Assembly (NCBI GenBank): GCA_028293745.1
Contig: JAQGOF010000035.1
Span: 1 to 56,874 of the forward strand
DNA from: Gammaproteobacteria bacterium
GTDB taxonomy: Bacteria; Pseudomonadota; Gammaproteobacteria; Steroidobacterales; Steroidobacteraceae
Length of the DNA stretch: 56,874 bases
Direction: 5' to 3'
Program-made: the position numbers and the translations under genes
The notes under the pieces: model-generated
Told to the model about the DNA's origin: nothing
What the model saw: only the letters and a program-made list of their open reading frames with translations
Databases searched by the model: none
Shown here: positions 26,578-35,697 of the stretch, piece by piece
Layout: each line of letters starts with the position of its first letter
Numbering within the stretch: position 1 is the stretch's first letter

Positions 26578-27222
26578 GTGCAATTCCTTTCCAAGCTGAT
26601 GCCGCGTGAACGTCGATTCTTCGACCTCTTTGATCAGCACGCGGAGCTAGTAGTCGCCGCAAGCGCGGTGCTCTCGGAGCTGCTGAGGGGCTTCACCGGC
26701 GGGGAACACAACCGGGGCGAGCGCATCGCCGGCATTATTGAGCTCGAACACCGCGCCGACAAGGTGGCTCACGAGACGTTCGCGCTTCTCCACAGAACGT
26801 TCGTAACGCCATTGGATCGGGAGGACATCCACCGCCTGATCTCCCGGATGGACGACGTGCTTGACCTCATCCAGGACACGGCCGAATCCTTTCAGCTCTA
26901 CGATGTCCGTCACCTCACGTCCGAGGCGTGCGAGCTCGCCGACCTCGTGCATGAGTGTTGCCTGAGGATGCAGCAAGCGGTGCATCTGCTCTCCAACATG
27001 GGGCAGTCGGCGAAGATCCTGGAGCTGTGCAGTGAGATTGACGGGCTGGAGTCTCAGGCGGACCGCGTGATGCGGACCGCCTTGTCAAAACTGTTTCGCG
27101 AGGAGAACGATGTCCGGCAGCTCATGAAACTCGAGACCGTCTATCAGTTGCTCGAGTCGGCGACCGACCGCTGCGAAGACGTGGCCAACGTCATCGAAGG
27201 TGTGGTCCTTGAGAACGCGTGA
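26578..27222 (+). CDS. DUF47 (PhoU-like) protein linked to phosphate transporter
   Basis: A 214-residue all-helical protein of the DUF47 family, distantly related to PhoU. Recognisable segments are FFDLFDQHAELVVAASAVLSELL, IIELEHRADKVAHETFALLHRTFVTPLDREDIHRLISRMDDVLDLIQ, and LESATDRCEDVANVIEGVVLENA, with the repeated E-x3-D-x2 metal-binding style pattern of PhoU-like proteins. The start is GTG at 26578 with only a weak GGGGG upstream. The gene is followed 35 bp later by the PiT transporter, the standard genomic pairing; DUF47 proteins are thought to control the activity of that low-affinity phosphate carrier at the membrane. The full-length frame suggests a working pair. Confidence 0.92.
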   Translation: MQFLSKLMPRERRFFDLFDQHAELVVAASAVLSELLRGFTGGEHNRGERIAGIIELEHRADKVAHETFALLHRTFVTPLDREDIHRLISRMDDVLDLIQDTAESFQLYDVRHLTSEACELADLVHECCLRMQQAVHLLSNMGQSAKILELCSEIDGLESQADRVMRTALSKLFREENDVRQLMKLETVYQLLESATDRCEDVANVIEGVVLENA

Positions 27223-27257
27223 GCGCTTAGCCTCGATGGAGGCTTCAGGTCCTTAGC

Positions 27258-28259
27258 ATGGACATCTCCCTGAGCTTCACGACCTTGGTGTTGCTGGTCG
27301 GCCTCGCTTTGGCGTTCGACTTCCTAAATGGATTTCATGACGCCGCCAACTCCATCGCAACCGTCGTCTCGACAGGTGTGTTGCGTCCCTATCACGCGGT
27401 CGCGTGGGCAGCATTCTTCAACTTCGTCGCGTTCGCGATCTTCAAACTCAACGTCGCCGCCACCGTCGGTAAAGGCATCCTCGCACCGGAGTTGGTGGAT
27501 GCTCAGGTCATCTCGAGCGCCCTCGCAAGTGCGATCGCGTGGGACCTGATCACCTGGTACTACGGCCTCCCGACGAGTTCCTCGCACGCGCTCATCGGGG
27601 GAATGATCGGCGCTGGGATGGCCAACGCCGGGACAGCATCTCTGGTCCCAGCGGGGGTCTTGAAGACCATGGCATTCATCGTGATCTCGCCGCTGCTGGG
27701 GCTGCTGCTTGGAGGGCTGCTCATGGTGGCGGTCTCGTGGATCTTCTTTCAGCGCTCGCCGTACGCCGTGGATCAATGGTTTCGCCGGCTCCAACTCCTG
27801 TCCTCGGCTCTGTACAGCATTGGACACGGCAGCAATGACGCGCAGAAGACCATGGGCCTCATCTGGCTCATGTTGATCTCCGCGGGAGCAACCTCGCGCG
27901 ATCACCTCCCGTTCTGGGTGGTCGCGAGCTGCTACACGGCGATGGCGCTCGGCACTCTCTTTGGCGGGTGGCGCATCGTCAAAACCATGGGCCAGCGCAT
28001 CACGAAGCTCAAGCCCGCCGGCGGCTTCTCTGCAGAAACCGGCGGAGCGCTGACGTTGTTCCTTGCTTCGGGTCTGGGCGTACCGGTATCGACCACTCAC
28101 ACCATCACCGGTGCAATCGTGGGAGTCGGGGCGACTCAGCGCGTCTCGGCGGTTCGCTGGGGCGTGGCCCGGAATATTGTAGTGGCTTGGGTCATTACCA
28201 TCCCGGCCACCGCGGTCATGGCTGCCGGTGCCTGGTGGCTGGCCAGGTTGGCCGGTTGA
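27258..28259 (+). CDS. pit: PiT-family inorganic phosphate transporter
   Basis: A 333-residue inner-membrane carrier with about ten hydrophobic segments. The two PiT signature repeats are visible: DFLNGFHDAANSIATVVST near residue 20-40 and SIGHGSNDAQKTMGLI near 187-202, with inner loops GLPTSSSHALIGGMIGAG and GVPVSTTHTITGAIVGVG marking the inverted duplicated halves. These proteins move phosphate, often as a metal-phosphate complex, with protons or sodium. The ATG at 27258 is preceded by a GGAGG about 18 nt upstream and lies 35 bp behind the DUF47 gene, so the two form an operon. Length is on the short side of the family, but both signature halves are complete. Confidence 0.94.
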   Translation: MDISLSFTTLVLLVGLALAFDFLNGFHDAANSIATVVSTGVLRPYHAVAWAAFFNFVAFAIFKLNVAATVGKGILAPELVDAQVISSALASAIAWDLITWYYGLPTSSSHALIGGMIGAGMANAGTASLVPAGVLKTMAFIVISPLLGLLLGGLLMVAVSWIFFQRSPYAVDQWFRRLQLLSSALYSIGHGSNDAQKTMGLIWLMLISAGATSRDHLPFWVVASCYTAMALGTLFGGWRIVKTMGQRITKLKPAGGFSAETGGALTLFLASGLGVPVSTTHTITGAIVGVGATQRVSAVRWGVARNIVVAWVITIPATAVMAAGAWWLARLAG

Positions 28260-28270
28260 GCGAGGTCAAA

Positions 28271-28582
28271 CTAGCCCGCCGGCATTCTGTCGATCCCAAT
28301 ACGCTGGCAGCAGATGACGTCGGCTTGCGCGATTAAATGTTGATCAGCAGGGGCTATGTAGACCGTGCCACTCTCCAGCCCCTCGCGGTCGCACGGCATT
28401 CGCACCGGCAGCTTGCTACTCTGACTCAGCAGATTCCGCAGCATGTCGCCGGAGTGCGCAGGCCGATGTAGCACTACAAACAACTTCGCAGCGAGTCCGG
28501 AAGGAAGCTCAGTCACTATCTTACGCAGCGGATCTAACGCACCTGCTGAACCCCCAATCACAATGATGTCATGCCCGTCCAC
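28271..28582 (-). pseudogene. CheB-type methylesterase, N-terminal remnant
   Basis: A 103-codon frame with the start of a CheB catalytic domain: HDIIVIGGSAGALDPLRKIV (Ser of the GGSAG motif), LFVVLHRPAHSGDMLRNLLS (active-site His region) and GTVYIAPADQHLI. It then diverges (ICCQRIGIDRMPAG) and stops. The intact domain is about 190 residues and needs the C-terminal Asp of the triad, which is missing. No chemotaxis genes are nearby. It converges on the PiT gene and probably is a dead fragment. Confidence 0.75.
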
Positions 28583-28855
28583 TGTTCATCCTGGTTCCGA
28601 GGTGATCCATCGCACGCCCGAATGGTTTTCAAAGGTCAAAATCGGGCGTCGGGGCACGGAGCACATTAGCCCCGCAATCGAATTTCCGGCTAAAGTACGC
28701 GCAAGCATCGTTCCTGCACGCGTGCAAAGCGTGGCCACCTCCGGGCCCTTCCCGTCGCTAAGGGGCTCGCAACAAGCCCCCATGTGATAAGTTTCGGCGC
28801 GTCGCGACGAACGTCCAGCGAGTCACGCGAATCATCCGAACACAGGTGGGAACAC

Positions 28856-30463
28856 GTGAAAGCCATGACATGCGGTGAGGCCGTGATGAAGTTGCTCTCG
28901 GCCTACGAGGTGGACACGGTATTCGGCATGGCCGGGACGATGACCGTCGAGCTGTATCGCGGCATCGCACTTTCAGGGATTCGCCACGTGCAGTGTCGCA
29001 ACGAGCAAGGCGCCAGCCTCATGGCCGACGTCTACGCGCGCGCGACCGGCAAGCCCGGCGTTTGCACGATCATTGCCGGCCCCGGTGTCACCAACGCGGC
29101 GACTGGCATCGCTCAAGCTTATTGTGATTCGCAACCCTTGCTCGTACTGTCCGGAGCGTGCGCCACGCGCACACAGGGGAAAGGCTGGGGAGCAATCCAT
29201 GAACTCAACGACCAGGCCGCAGTAACAGCGGGATTCACCGCGTTCAGCGCCATGGTCCGATATCCGGAAGAGCTGCCAGAATTGATTGCTCGTGCCTATG
29301 CGGTGTTTCGCGGCAGCCGCCCTCGTCCGGTTCACCTGTCGCTGCCTCGGGACGTTCTCCCGGAAACCGTGGAGGCCGACTGGAAGAGCCGCCGCGCTCC
29401 ATCCTTGCCGATGCCCGATCCGGCCGCGATCGGCGAGGCCGCGGATCGCCTCGCTCAGGCAAAGCGCCCTCTGATTCTCGTCGGCGGTGGCGCGGTTGGT
29501 ACGCGCAAGGCACTGACTGAGATCGCCGAGCGTATCGGAGCTCCGGTTCTTTCCACCAATGCCGGTAAAGGGATACTTCCGCAATCCCACCCTTTGTCCC
29601 TGGGCTGCTCGATCCTTCAGGAAGCGAGCCAGCAGGCACTGGCCAACGCCGACGTGGTGCTGTTGGTTGGCTCCGAAGTCGCGGCAGGCGATCACTTCCT
29701 GCCGAAGCTCGAAATATCGGGCGACATCATTCGGATCGACATTGATCCAACGGAACTGACATCGATGTATTCCGCGGCGGTACCCATTCAGGCCGACGCC
29801 CGTGCCGCGATGCTCGCCCTCTCGTCCGCCCTCTCCAGCCGCAAGCCCGCAGCGCAGCGGTCGGAAGGCGAGCACCGGGTCCGGGACGCCCTCGCCCGCA
29901 ATGCCGCGAAAATGACCGACCTCGAAAAGTTACACGCGCGCGTATGGAAGATACTGCGTTCAGTCCTTCCTACCGACGCAATCGTGATGGGCGACGCCAC
30001 GCAGATTGTGTACACCGGCTGTTTTGCAATGCCGATGGAAATGGAGCGCTGCTGGTACTATTCCGGCAACTATTGTTCGCTGGGTGTCGCCTTGCCGATG
30101 GCCATTGGCGCCAAGATCGGCGCGCCACATCGGCCGGTGATCGCCGTCGCGGGCGACGGCGGGATCATGTTCACGATTAATGAGCTCGCCACGGCGGCGG
30201 AAGAACGCCTCGCGCTTCCGGTAATCGTGTGGAACAACGATGCCCTGAACGCGATCGTGGAACAGATGGACCAACGGCAGATTCCGCGCATCGGCGTGGA
30301 GCCCAAGAGCCCGGACTTCCTGGGATTGGCGCAGAGCCTGGGCTGTCGTGCCACTCGCCCCGCGAGCGCCGAACACCTGGCGCAATCCGTGCGGGATGCT
30401 CTCGTCGCGGATCGTCCGACCCTGATCGAAGTTCGACAGGACAGCCCTTGGCTTCAGGTATAA
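28856..30463 (+). CDS. Thiamine-diphosphate enzyme of the acetolactate synthase/2-oxo acid decarboxylase type
   Basis: A 535-residue three-domain TPP enzyme. The PYR domain has the catalytic Glu50 in CRNEQGASLMADVYAR; the middle domain binds nucleotide-like cofactors (LILVGGGAVGTRKALTEIA); the PP domain has AGDGGIMFTINELATAAEERLALPVIVWNND near the end, the GDG-N diphosphate motif. The N-terminal third (VELYRGIALSGIRHVQCRNEQG, GWGAIHELNDQAA) resembles 5-guanidino-2-oxopentanoate decarboxylase (AruI) more than anabolic acetolactate synthase, and no small regulatory subunit gene follows. Glyoxylate carboligase is excluded by the Glu. The GTG at 28856 is chosen for its AGGTGG ribosome-binding site; ATG at 28865 is possible. 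It opens the catabolic island, converging on the aldo/keto reductase gene. Confidence 0.88.
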   Translation: MKAMTCGEAVMKLLSAYEVDTVFGMAGTMTVELYRGIALSGIRHVQCRNEQGASLMADVYARATGKPGVCTIIAGPGVTNAATGIAQAYCDSQPLLVLSGACATRTQGKGWGAIHELNDQAAVTAGFTAFSAMVRYPEELPELIARAYAVFRGSRPRPVHLSLPRDVLPETVEADWKSRRAPSLPMPDPAAIGEAADRLAQAKRPLILVGGGAVGTRKALTEIAERIGAPVLSTNAGKGILPQSHPLSLGCSILQEASQQALANADVVLLVGSEVAAGDHFLPKLEISGDIIRIDIDPTELTSMYSAAVPIQADARAAMLALSSALSSRKPAAQRSEGEHRVRDALARNAAKMTDLEKLHARVWKILRSVLPTDAIVMGDATQIVYTGCFAMPMEMERCWYYSGNYCSLGVALPMAIGAKIGAPHRPVIAVAGDGGIMFTINELATAAEERLALPVIVWNNDALNAIVEQMDQRQIPRIGVEPKSPDFLGLAQSLGCRATRPASAEHLAQSVRDALVADRPTLIEVRQDSPWLQV

Positions 30464-30523
30464 CCGCCGGCCTGGATGCAGGGATGGGCACGGATATCAG
30501 GTAGAAGCCCCGATCTTCCGTGC

Positions 30524-31570
30524 TCACGAAGGATCGCCAATTTGTTGGACTTCCAATGTTTGGTTGCCGTGGATATTCGGCGTATGCAGCGCCCGCGGCC
30601 GTCGCACCGGATTCTGGTCATTGATCTCATCCCGCGGCCGGTAGGGTGCCTCGAGGAAGGCCCTCTCCCCGGCTTCGAGCCGCACCCCCAGCGCCTCCAC
30701 GGCAACGTCGAGGTGCCCCGTTTTGCCAGCACCCACGATCGGAATGTTGTGGTTGGGGCTGCCCGCGACCCAGGCCATCGCCACGTGTGCCGCGGTTACG
30801 CCCCGGCGCGCGGCCACCTCGCGCACACGGCGTACTATCTCGCGATCGATGTCGTCACCGAAGAATTCCTGGTAAGCGTCGTGGACCGTGCGCGCGGTCC
30901 CTCCGTCCCGTGCGAGGAAACCGCGTGCCAGCGGACTGAACGTTGTGACCGCGATGCCTTGGTCCCGGCAGTAGGGGAGCATCTCCCGCTCTTCCTCGCG
31001 GTAGAGCACGTTGTACTGGCACTGCATGTTCACAAATTGCGTCCAGCCGTTCATCGCCGCCACGTGGTTCATCTTCGCGAACTGCCACGCATACATCGTG
31101 GACGCGCCGAGGTAGCGCACCTTGCCGGCACGGACCGTGTCGTGCAGCGCCTCCATAGTTTCCTCGACAGGCGTGTCCGCATCGAAGGCATGAATCACGT
31201 AGAGATCGACGTAGTCTGTACCCATCCTCGCCAGCGACCGGTCGATCGAAGTCGCGATGTGTTTGCGTGACAGGCCACGATCGTTCGGGTCATCGCTCAT
31301 CGGGTAGTAGACCTTGGTTGCGAGCACCAGCCGCTCGCGTGCGCTCATCCTGAGCAGGTTCTGCCCGACCACCTCCTCGTTGCGCCCGCTGGAATACCAG
31401 TCGGCCATGTCGAAGAAGGTGATACCGAGATCGAGGGCGCGCCGCAGGATGGGAATCGAATCGTCTTCGTCGAGCACCCATCCCTTCCAGGCGGAGTTGC
31501 CCATCGACATCGTGCCGAGGCAAAACTGCGACACCTCGAGGCCCGTCTGCCCGAACCGGATGTAATCCAT
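30524..31570 (-). CDS. Aldo/keto reductase
   Basis: A 348-residue NAD(P)H-dependent TIM-barrel oxidoreductase, last gene of a four-gene leftward operon. The catalytic tetrad is recognisable: Asp and Tyr in FFDMADWYSSGRNEE, Lys in LATKVYY, His in YVIHAFD. Further family marks are DYIRFGQTGLEVSQFCLGTM at the start, SLARMGTDYVDLY and the cofactor-binding IPIVGAGKTGHLD. It belongs to the subgroup with the extended loop typical of the YajO/GPR-like reductases. The ATG at 31570 is used because it begins the conserved domain and lies 7 bp after the preceding gene. It would reduce an aldehyde or oxidise an alcohol or lactol in the pathway; the substrate is unknown. Confidence 0.92.
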   Translation of the reverse strand: MDYIRFGQTGLEVSQFCLGTMSMGNSAWKGWVLDEDDSIPILRRALDLGITFFDMADWYSSGRNEEVVGQNLLRMSARERLVLATKVYYPMSDDPNDRGLSRKHIATSIDRSLARMGTDYVDLYVIHAFDADTPVEETMEALHDTVRAGKVRYLGASTMYAWQFAKMNHVAAMNGWTQFVNMQCQYNVLYREEEREMLPYCRDQGIAVTTFSPLARGFLARDGGTARTVHDAYQEFFGDDIDREIVRRVREVAARRGVTAAHVAMAWVAGSPNHNIPIVGAGKTGHLDVAVEALGVRLEAGERAFLEAPYRPRDEINDQNPVRRPRALHTPNIHGNQTLEVQQIGDPS

Positions 31571-31577
31571 GCGACAC

Positions 31578-32513
31578 CTACTCCGATGTTGGCGGCGGAG
31601 GATGCACCGCCGTCCAGTGCTGCGCGATCGATGCCCGGTCGCAAAGCCAGACGCCCTCATGCCGCTGGATGTGGTCGAGCAGGCGCTCGAGGGCACCGAT
31701 CCGCCCGGGGCGCCCGATGATCCGGCCGTGCAGGCCGATGGTCAGCATGCGGGGGCTGCCTTCGCTGCCGCGCCGGTAAAGCCAGTCGAAGGCGTCGCCG
31801 CAATAACGGAAGAAGTCCTCTCCCGTACTGAAGTCGCCTCCGCGCTGCAGACGGCTGTCGTTAGTATCAAAACAGTACGGAAGGATGAGCTGGAAAACCT
31901 GCCCGACGCGCACCCAGTAAGGAAGGTCATCGTTGTAGGCATCGCTGTCGTACAGGAAGCCCCCGAGCTCGGCGACCAGTCGCCGCGTGTTCGGACCGGG
32001 TCGGCCCGTGTACCAGCCGACGGGCCGCCGCCCGATGAGGCGCGTTATCACCTCAACGTTCCTGAGGATGTCCGCGCGCTCCACCGCCTCGGAAACAAAC
32101 TGATAGTCGATCCACCGGTGGCCGTGACAGGCGACCTCAAAGCCGCTGGCAGCCAGCTCGGCTGCCGCCGGCGGATTGCGCTCCAGCGCCATGCCGACGG
32201 CGTACACCGTCGCCGCGACGCCGCGCTGCCGCAGGATCCGCATAATTTCCCAGAAGCCGACCCGGCTGCCGTACTCGAAATTCGACTCGACATTGAGGTT
32301 GCGCGCGTTAGCCAGCGGCTCACCTCCCACGTCGGTCAGTACGAATTCGGAATGCGCGTCGCCGTGCAGAATGTTGTACTCGCCGCCCTCCTCGTAGTTC
32401 AGGACCACCGAGACCGCGATCCGGGAGTTGCCGGGCCAGCGTGGGTCGGGCGGATGGCCAGCGTATCCAATCAGGTCGCGCGGATAGCTGTCTGCTGGAT
32501 TCACTTCACACAT
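31578..32513 (-). CDS. PuuE-type polysaccharide-deacetylase-family amidohydrolase
   Basis: A 311-residue protein closely resembling allantoinase PuuE, a NodB-fold enzyme that opens the hydantoin ring of allantoin. Shared segments: YPRDLIGYAGHPPDPRWPG, AVSVVLNYEEGGEYNILHGD, EYGSRVGFWEIMRI, EVACHGHRWIDYQ, RPVGWYTGRPGPNTRRL, FLYDSDAYNDDLPYW and IGLHGRIIGRPGRI (the Cys found in PuuE's LHCRLIGRP is Gly here). Its ATG at 32513 lies inside the end of the epimerase gene (13-bp overlap), so translation is coupled. Next to a carbamoylase/allantoate-amidohydrolase-like gene it suggests sequential opening and hydrolysis of a cyclic ureide or imide, but the other neighbours are not purine genes, so allantoin itself is not certain. 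Confidence 0.9.
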   Translation of the reverse strand: MCEVNPADSYPRDLIGYAGHPPDPRWPGNSRIAVSVVLNYEEGGEYNILHGDAHSEFVLTDVGGEPLANARNLNVESNFEYGSRVGFWEIMRILRQRGVAATVYAVGMALERNPPAAAELAASGFEVACHGHRWIDYQFVSEAVERADILRNVEVITRLIGRRPVGWYTGRPGPNTRRLVAELGGFLYDSDAYNDDLPYWVRVGQVFQLILPYCFDTNDSRLQRGGDFSTGEDFFRYCGDAFDWLYRRGSEGSPRMLTIGLHGRIIGRPGRIGALERLLDHIQRHEGVWLCDRASIAQHWTAVHPPPPTSE

Positions 32514-33556
32514 CCCGCGCCAGTGGCCCCCACGTCGCCTTCGATAGCAATCCAATCCATATAGGCGTGCAGAGCCTCCCTCACCGGCCGTGGCCTCCAG
32601 CCCGTCTCCGCGCTGATCCGCGAGATATCGTAGGCACCCCACATACCATCGAGGCGGGTGGGATCCTGCACGATGTCCGCATCTTCGGCGGAGGTGATCT
32701 CGGCATGGAATCCCGGATACTTCTCGGCCGCCCACCCCACCAGCTCGCCCAGACGTGTCGTGTGCCCCATTGCGATGTTGTATGCGCTATAGCGCACGCG
32801 CTCGAGGCGCAGCACGGCGACGATCGCGCGGGCGACATCCTCTACGTGCACGTAGTCGCCGACTGCCTCGAGCGTGTTAACTCGCACGCGCTTCACGCCT
32901 GCGACAGCCATGTGAGCGATCCTGTTCGGGCCGTGCCTGAAGGTGCGGCTGGCCGTTGGGCGGTCCATGGTTCCGTAAACGGACGCGAGCCGTACGGAAG
33001 CCGTTGAGAATCCGAACAACTCCCCATAACGCTCGGTGATCAGTTCGGAAGCCAGCTTGGAGACTCCGTAGAGCGTACGGGGCATAACATACCCGTCCTC
33101 CGGCAGCGGCTCGCCGGGGCGATCGGGACCGTGATGCTTGTAGACGGCACCGGAACTCACGTAGATGAACCGTTGGAGCCCCGGCACGGTGCGCGCCCAC
33201 TCGAGCAGCGCGACCGTTCCCATCAAGTTGACATCGACGATACGGGCAGGATCGTCCGCCTCCGGCTCCCTCCTGGCTTCGCGCGCCGTGCCGCGCGAGA
33301 TCGGCGTGATCGTAGCACCGTGGGCAATACGGGTGATGTCGTGTTGTGCGAGCGCCTCACGCCAGCTATGCGGCTGAGTGATGTCAGCAACGACGATCGA
33401 AAGGCGATCTGCGACGGGAGCGAAATAGCGCGTAGCGGCCGCGTCCGCCGCAGCAGCATCGAGGATCACGACACGCGCGCGCGGCTCGGTCTCGAGCCAG
33501 TACCGTGCAAGAACGCTCATGACGAATCCCGTCGCGCCGGTAATGAGTAAGGTCAT
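32501..33556 (-). CDS. NAD-dependent epimerase/dehydratase family protein
   Basis: A 351-residue extended SDR. The cofactor motif is TLLITGATGFVM, where the last Gly of GxxGxxG is replaced by Met; the catalytic pair is YGVSK with the preceding Ser in FIYVSSGAVYKHH. The C-terminal half (VRLASVYGTMDRPT, DYVHVEDVARAIVAVL, WGAYDISRISAETGWRPRPVREAL) is typical of sugar-nucleotide epimerases and related dehydrogenases. ATG at 33556 is preferred to GTG at 33568 because the first strand starts there. It sits between the amidohydrolase gene (about 17 bp upstream) and the PuuE-like gene, so it acts in the same pathway; uronate or lactone-forming dehydrogenases belong to this family too, which would fit the SMP-30 genes nearby. 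Confidence 0.9.
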   Translation of the reverse strand: MTLLITGATGFVMSVLARYWLETEPRARVVILDAAAADAAATRYFAPVADRLSIVVADITQPHSWREALAQHDITRIAHGATITPISRGTAREARREPEADDPARIVDVNLMGTVALLEWARTVPGLQRFIYVSSGAVYKHHGPDRPGEPLPEDGYVMPRTLYGVSKLASELITERYGELFGFSTASVRLASVYGTMDRPTASRTFRHGPNRIAHMAVAGVKRVRVNTLEAVGDYVHVEDVARAIVAVLRLERVRYSAYNIAMGHTTRLGELVGWAAEKYPGFHAEITSAEDADIVQDPTRLDGMWGAYDISRISAETGWRPRPVREALHAYMDWIAIEGDVGATGAGCVK

Positions 33557-33572
33557 GAGTGCACGCACCGCT

Positions 33573-34838
33573 TCACAGCGGAAACCGCTGAAGCAATCCG
33601 ATCAGCGCACGAGTGCCGAGCGCAAAATCTTCGAGCGCCATCGCCTCCTCCGGATTGTGACTGCCGTGATCGTTGCGTACGAAAATCATGGCCGAAGGGA
33701 TCCCCGCCTTGGCAAACACCGCAGCATCGTGCCCCGCCCCGCTCGGCATTTCCAGCGGCTGCTCGAGCAGGCTCATCAGGCAGCTCCTCAGGCGCGGATC
33801 CATCATCGCCGGGGGTGAATCGGTGGCTGCGCCCAGATCGAAGGAGACTCGATACTGGCTGCCGATTTGCTCCGCAGCGCGCCGCGCCTCGGCAACGATC
33901 GCCTCCATAACCTCCTCCGACACGCTGCGCAGATCGAGCACGAAACGAGTCTCCCCGGCGACCTTGCTCGGAGCGTGCGCCGCCACGTCGGTATACAGCT
34001 CGCCGGTCGTTAGCAAGAGATCCGCGCCCTGTCCTTCCGCGCGCTGCCACACGCCCTCCATGTGATGGAGGAACGCAACGGTCGCCGCCACCGCGTCATG
34101 CCTCAGAGCGCGGGGTAGCGCGCCTGAGTGCCCGTATTGCCCCACGCAACGTGCATTGCGAAAGCGCTTACAGCCCCTGATCCCGCTCACCACTGCTGCG
34201 GGAAGGCCTTCGGCCATCAACCGGGGGCCTTGCTCGATGTGCAGCTCCAGATAAGCGCGCACCTGCTCGGGGTCCAGGAGCCTGCGGCGTTGCCGTATGG
34301 CCTCCGGGTCGAAGCCGCGCTGCAGCAGAGTCTCTTCAAGCGTACGACCGTTGTCCGATCGCCGCACCGAAAGGCACTGCGGATCCAACAAACCGAGCGC
34401 ACCCGCGCTGCCGAGATAGGAGACGTCGAACCAGGAAGACTCCTCGGCGCGGATCGCCATTACCCCGATGTCGCAAGCCGGAACAAAACCTGCCTCACGC
34501 AGAGCGGCCAGGGCACATAGTCCCGCGACGACACCGGCGGCGCCATCGAAGTTGCCCCCTTGCGGCACGCTGTCGAGATGCGAGCCGATGACAATTCGAG
34601 GTGTACGCCGATCCTTTCCCGGCAGCGTCATAGCGAGATTCCCGATCGCATCGATCGAGACCTCGAGGCCGATCCGCTCGCCGGCGGCCCGTATGATGTC
34701 GTGCGCTGCCTGCTCGCCGGGGCCGTAACTGTCCCGCACGATACCGCGTCCGCACCGTGTGGCGCGCTCGAGTTGCCCGAACAGCGTTCCGGCCAGCTCA
34801 AGATCAACGTGCACGGTTTTGGAACTGATGGCCTTCAC
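33573..34838 (-). CDS. Zn-dependent hydantoinase/carbamoylase-family amidase (M20 fold)
   Basis: A 421-residue dizinc hydrolase, first gene of the leftward operon. Family marks: GSHLDSVPQGGNFDGAAGVVAGL (His and bridging Asp), AIRAEESSWFDVSYLGSAG (the Glu-Glu pair), LELHIEQGPRLMAEG, the dimer-interface motif GQYGHSGALPRALRHDAV, and a C-terminal SGAGHDAAVFA and HGSHNPEEAM (last zinc His). The family contains N-carbamoyl-L-amino-acid hydrolase, beta-ureidopropionase and allantoate amidohydrolase, all of which cut carbamoyl or ureido groups. With the PuuE-like enzyme two genes downstream, hydrolysis of a ring-opened ureide is the best guess. The start at 34838 faces the divergent SDR gene, leaving 75 bp for both promoters. 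Confidence 0.93.
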   Translation of the reverse strand: MKAISSKTVHVDLELAGTLFGQLERATRCGRGIVRDSYGPGEQAAHDIIRAAGERIGLEVSIDAIGNLAMTLPGKDRRTPRIVIGSHLDSVPQGGNFDGAAGVVAGLCALAALREAGFVPACDIGVMAIRAEESSWFDVSYLGSAGALGLLDPQCLSVRRSDNGRTLEETLLQRGFDPEAIRQRRRLLDPEQVRAYLELHIEQGPRLMAEGLPAAVVSGIRGCKRFRNARCVGQYGHSGALPRALRHDAVAATVAFLHHMEGVWQRAEGQGADLLLTTGELYTDVAAHAPSKVAGETRFVLDLRSVSEEVMEAIVAEARRAAEQIGSQYRVSFDLGAATDSPPAMMDPRLRSCLMSLLEQPLEMPSGAGHDAAVFAKAGIPSAMIFVRNDHGSHNPEEAMALEDFALGTRALIGLLQRFPL

Positions 34839-34913
34839 GGGAAATCTGCTCTATGGTCAGGGGTGATGGGTGGCTGTTGCGCTCTGTTCCCCGATACCTC
34901 GTTGGAGTGCAGT

Positions 34914-35690
34914 ATGTTGAAGTTGCTTGCAGGAAATGTCGCGGTAGTCACCGGAGCAAGCTCGGGAATCGGCCGGGCGATCGCCCTGACATTCGCGCAG
35001 GAAGGCGCCCGGGTGGTACTTGCGGATATCGTGAACGAGCCCCTCGAAGGTGGCGAGACTACGCTCGATCTGATCCTGCGCTCTGGAGGCGAAGCATTCT
35101 TCCAGCGCGTCGACGTAGGGCAGTGGGAGCAGGTTGACAACTTGATCGGCGCCGCCGTGGCACGCTATGGCCGCCTCGACATCATGGTCAACAACGCAGC
35201 GATCTCGTCGGCAACGGGACTGTTGGAAACCACCGAGGCGCAGTGGGAGGACGTCATGCGCGTGAATCTCACTGGCATTTTTCACGGATGCAAGCGTGCG
35301 ATCCAGCAGATGATCCATCAGGAACCGCGGGATGAGGTCAGAGGCCGCATCATCAACCTCGGATCGCAGCAGGGAATCGTGACCTGTCCGGGCGAAACAC
35401 CCTATGGCGTGAGCAAAGCGGGGGCTATCTATATCACGCGTCAGATCGCCGCCGACTATGCCAAACATCTGATCGTGTGCAACTCCATCTCGCCCGGAAA
35501 GATCGTGACGGGCCGACCGGGTGTCGGACAGGATCCTGCGCTGGTCGAGAATGCGCGCCACCGCACCCCCTGGCCGCGGTTGGGCCGTCCCCAGGACATC
35601 GCCAACGCAGCCGTGTTCCTCGGCAGCAATCGCGCCACCTACATTACGGGCGCAAATCTCGTGGTGGACGGCGGATGGCTGGCCGGCTGA
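34914..35690 (+). CDS. Short-chain dehydrogenase/reductase (classical SDR)
   Basis: A 258-residue oxidoreductase. Cofactor motif AVVTGASSGIGRAIALTFA, acidic residue after strand 2 (VVLADIVNE, favouring NAD), NNAA motif (DIMVNNAAISSATG), active-site Ser in IINLGSQQGIV, and Tyr-Lys in TPYGVSKAGAIYIT. The C terminus TYITGANLVVDGGWLAG is standard. The ATG at 34914 has GGAG seven bases upstream; the longer upstream frame lacks any domain. It is divergent from the amidohydrolase operon and converges on the SMP-30 gene, 7 bp away. A polyol, sugar or hydroxy-acid substrate is plausible given the lactonase-like neighbours, since SDRs often produce the lactone they open. Confidence 0.92.
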   Translation: MLKLLAGNVAVVTGASSGIGRAIALTFAQEGARVVLADIVNEPLEGGETTLDLILRSGGEAFFQRVDVGQWEQVDNLIGAAVARYGRLDIMVNNAAISSATGLLETTEAQWEDVMRVNLTGIFHGCKRAIQQMIHQEPRDEVRGRIINLGSQQGIVTCPGETPYGVSKAGAIYITRQIAADYAKHLIVCNSISPGKIVTGRPGVGQDPALVENARHRTPWPRLGRPQDIANAAVFLGSNRATYITGANLVVDGGWLAG

Positions 35691-35697
35691 TCGCATG

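Noticed and set aside
28586..28783. A 65-codon minus-strand frame upstream of the CheB remnant
   Set aside because: No ribosome-binding site, no recognisable features, and it overlaps the region expected to hold the promoter of the TPP-enzyme gene.
28856..34838. Complete allantoin-to-glyoxylate pathway (PuuE, allantoate amidohydrolase, glyoxylate carboligase)
   Set aside because: The TPP enzyme has the catalytic Glu that glyoxylate carboligase lacks and looks closer to AruI; ureidoglycolate and tartronate-semialdehyde genes are missing.
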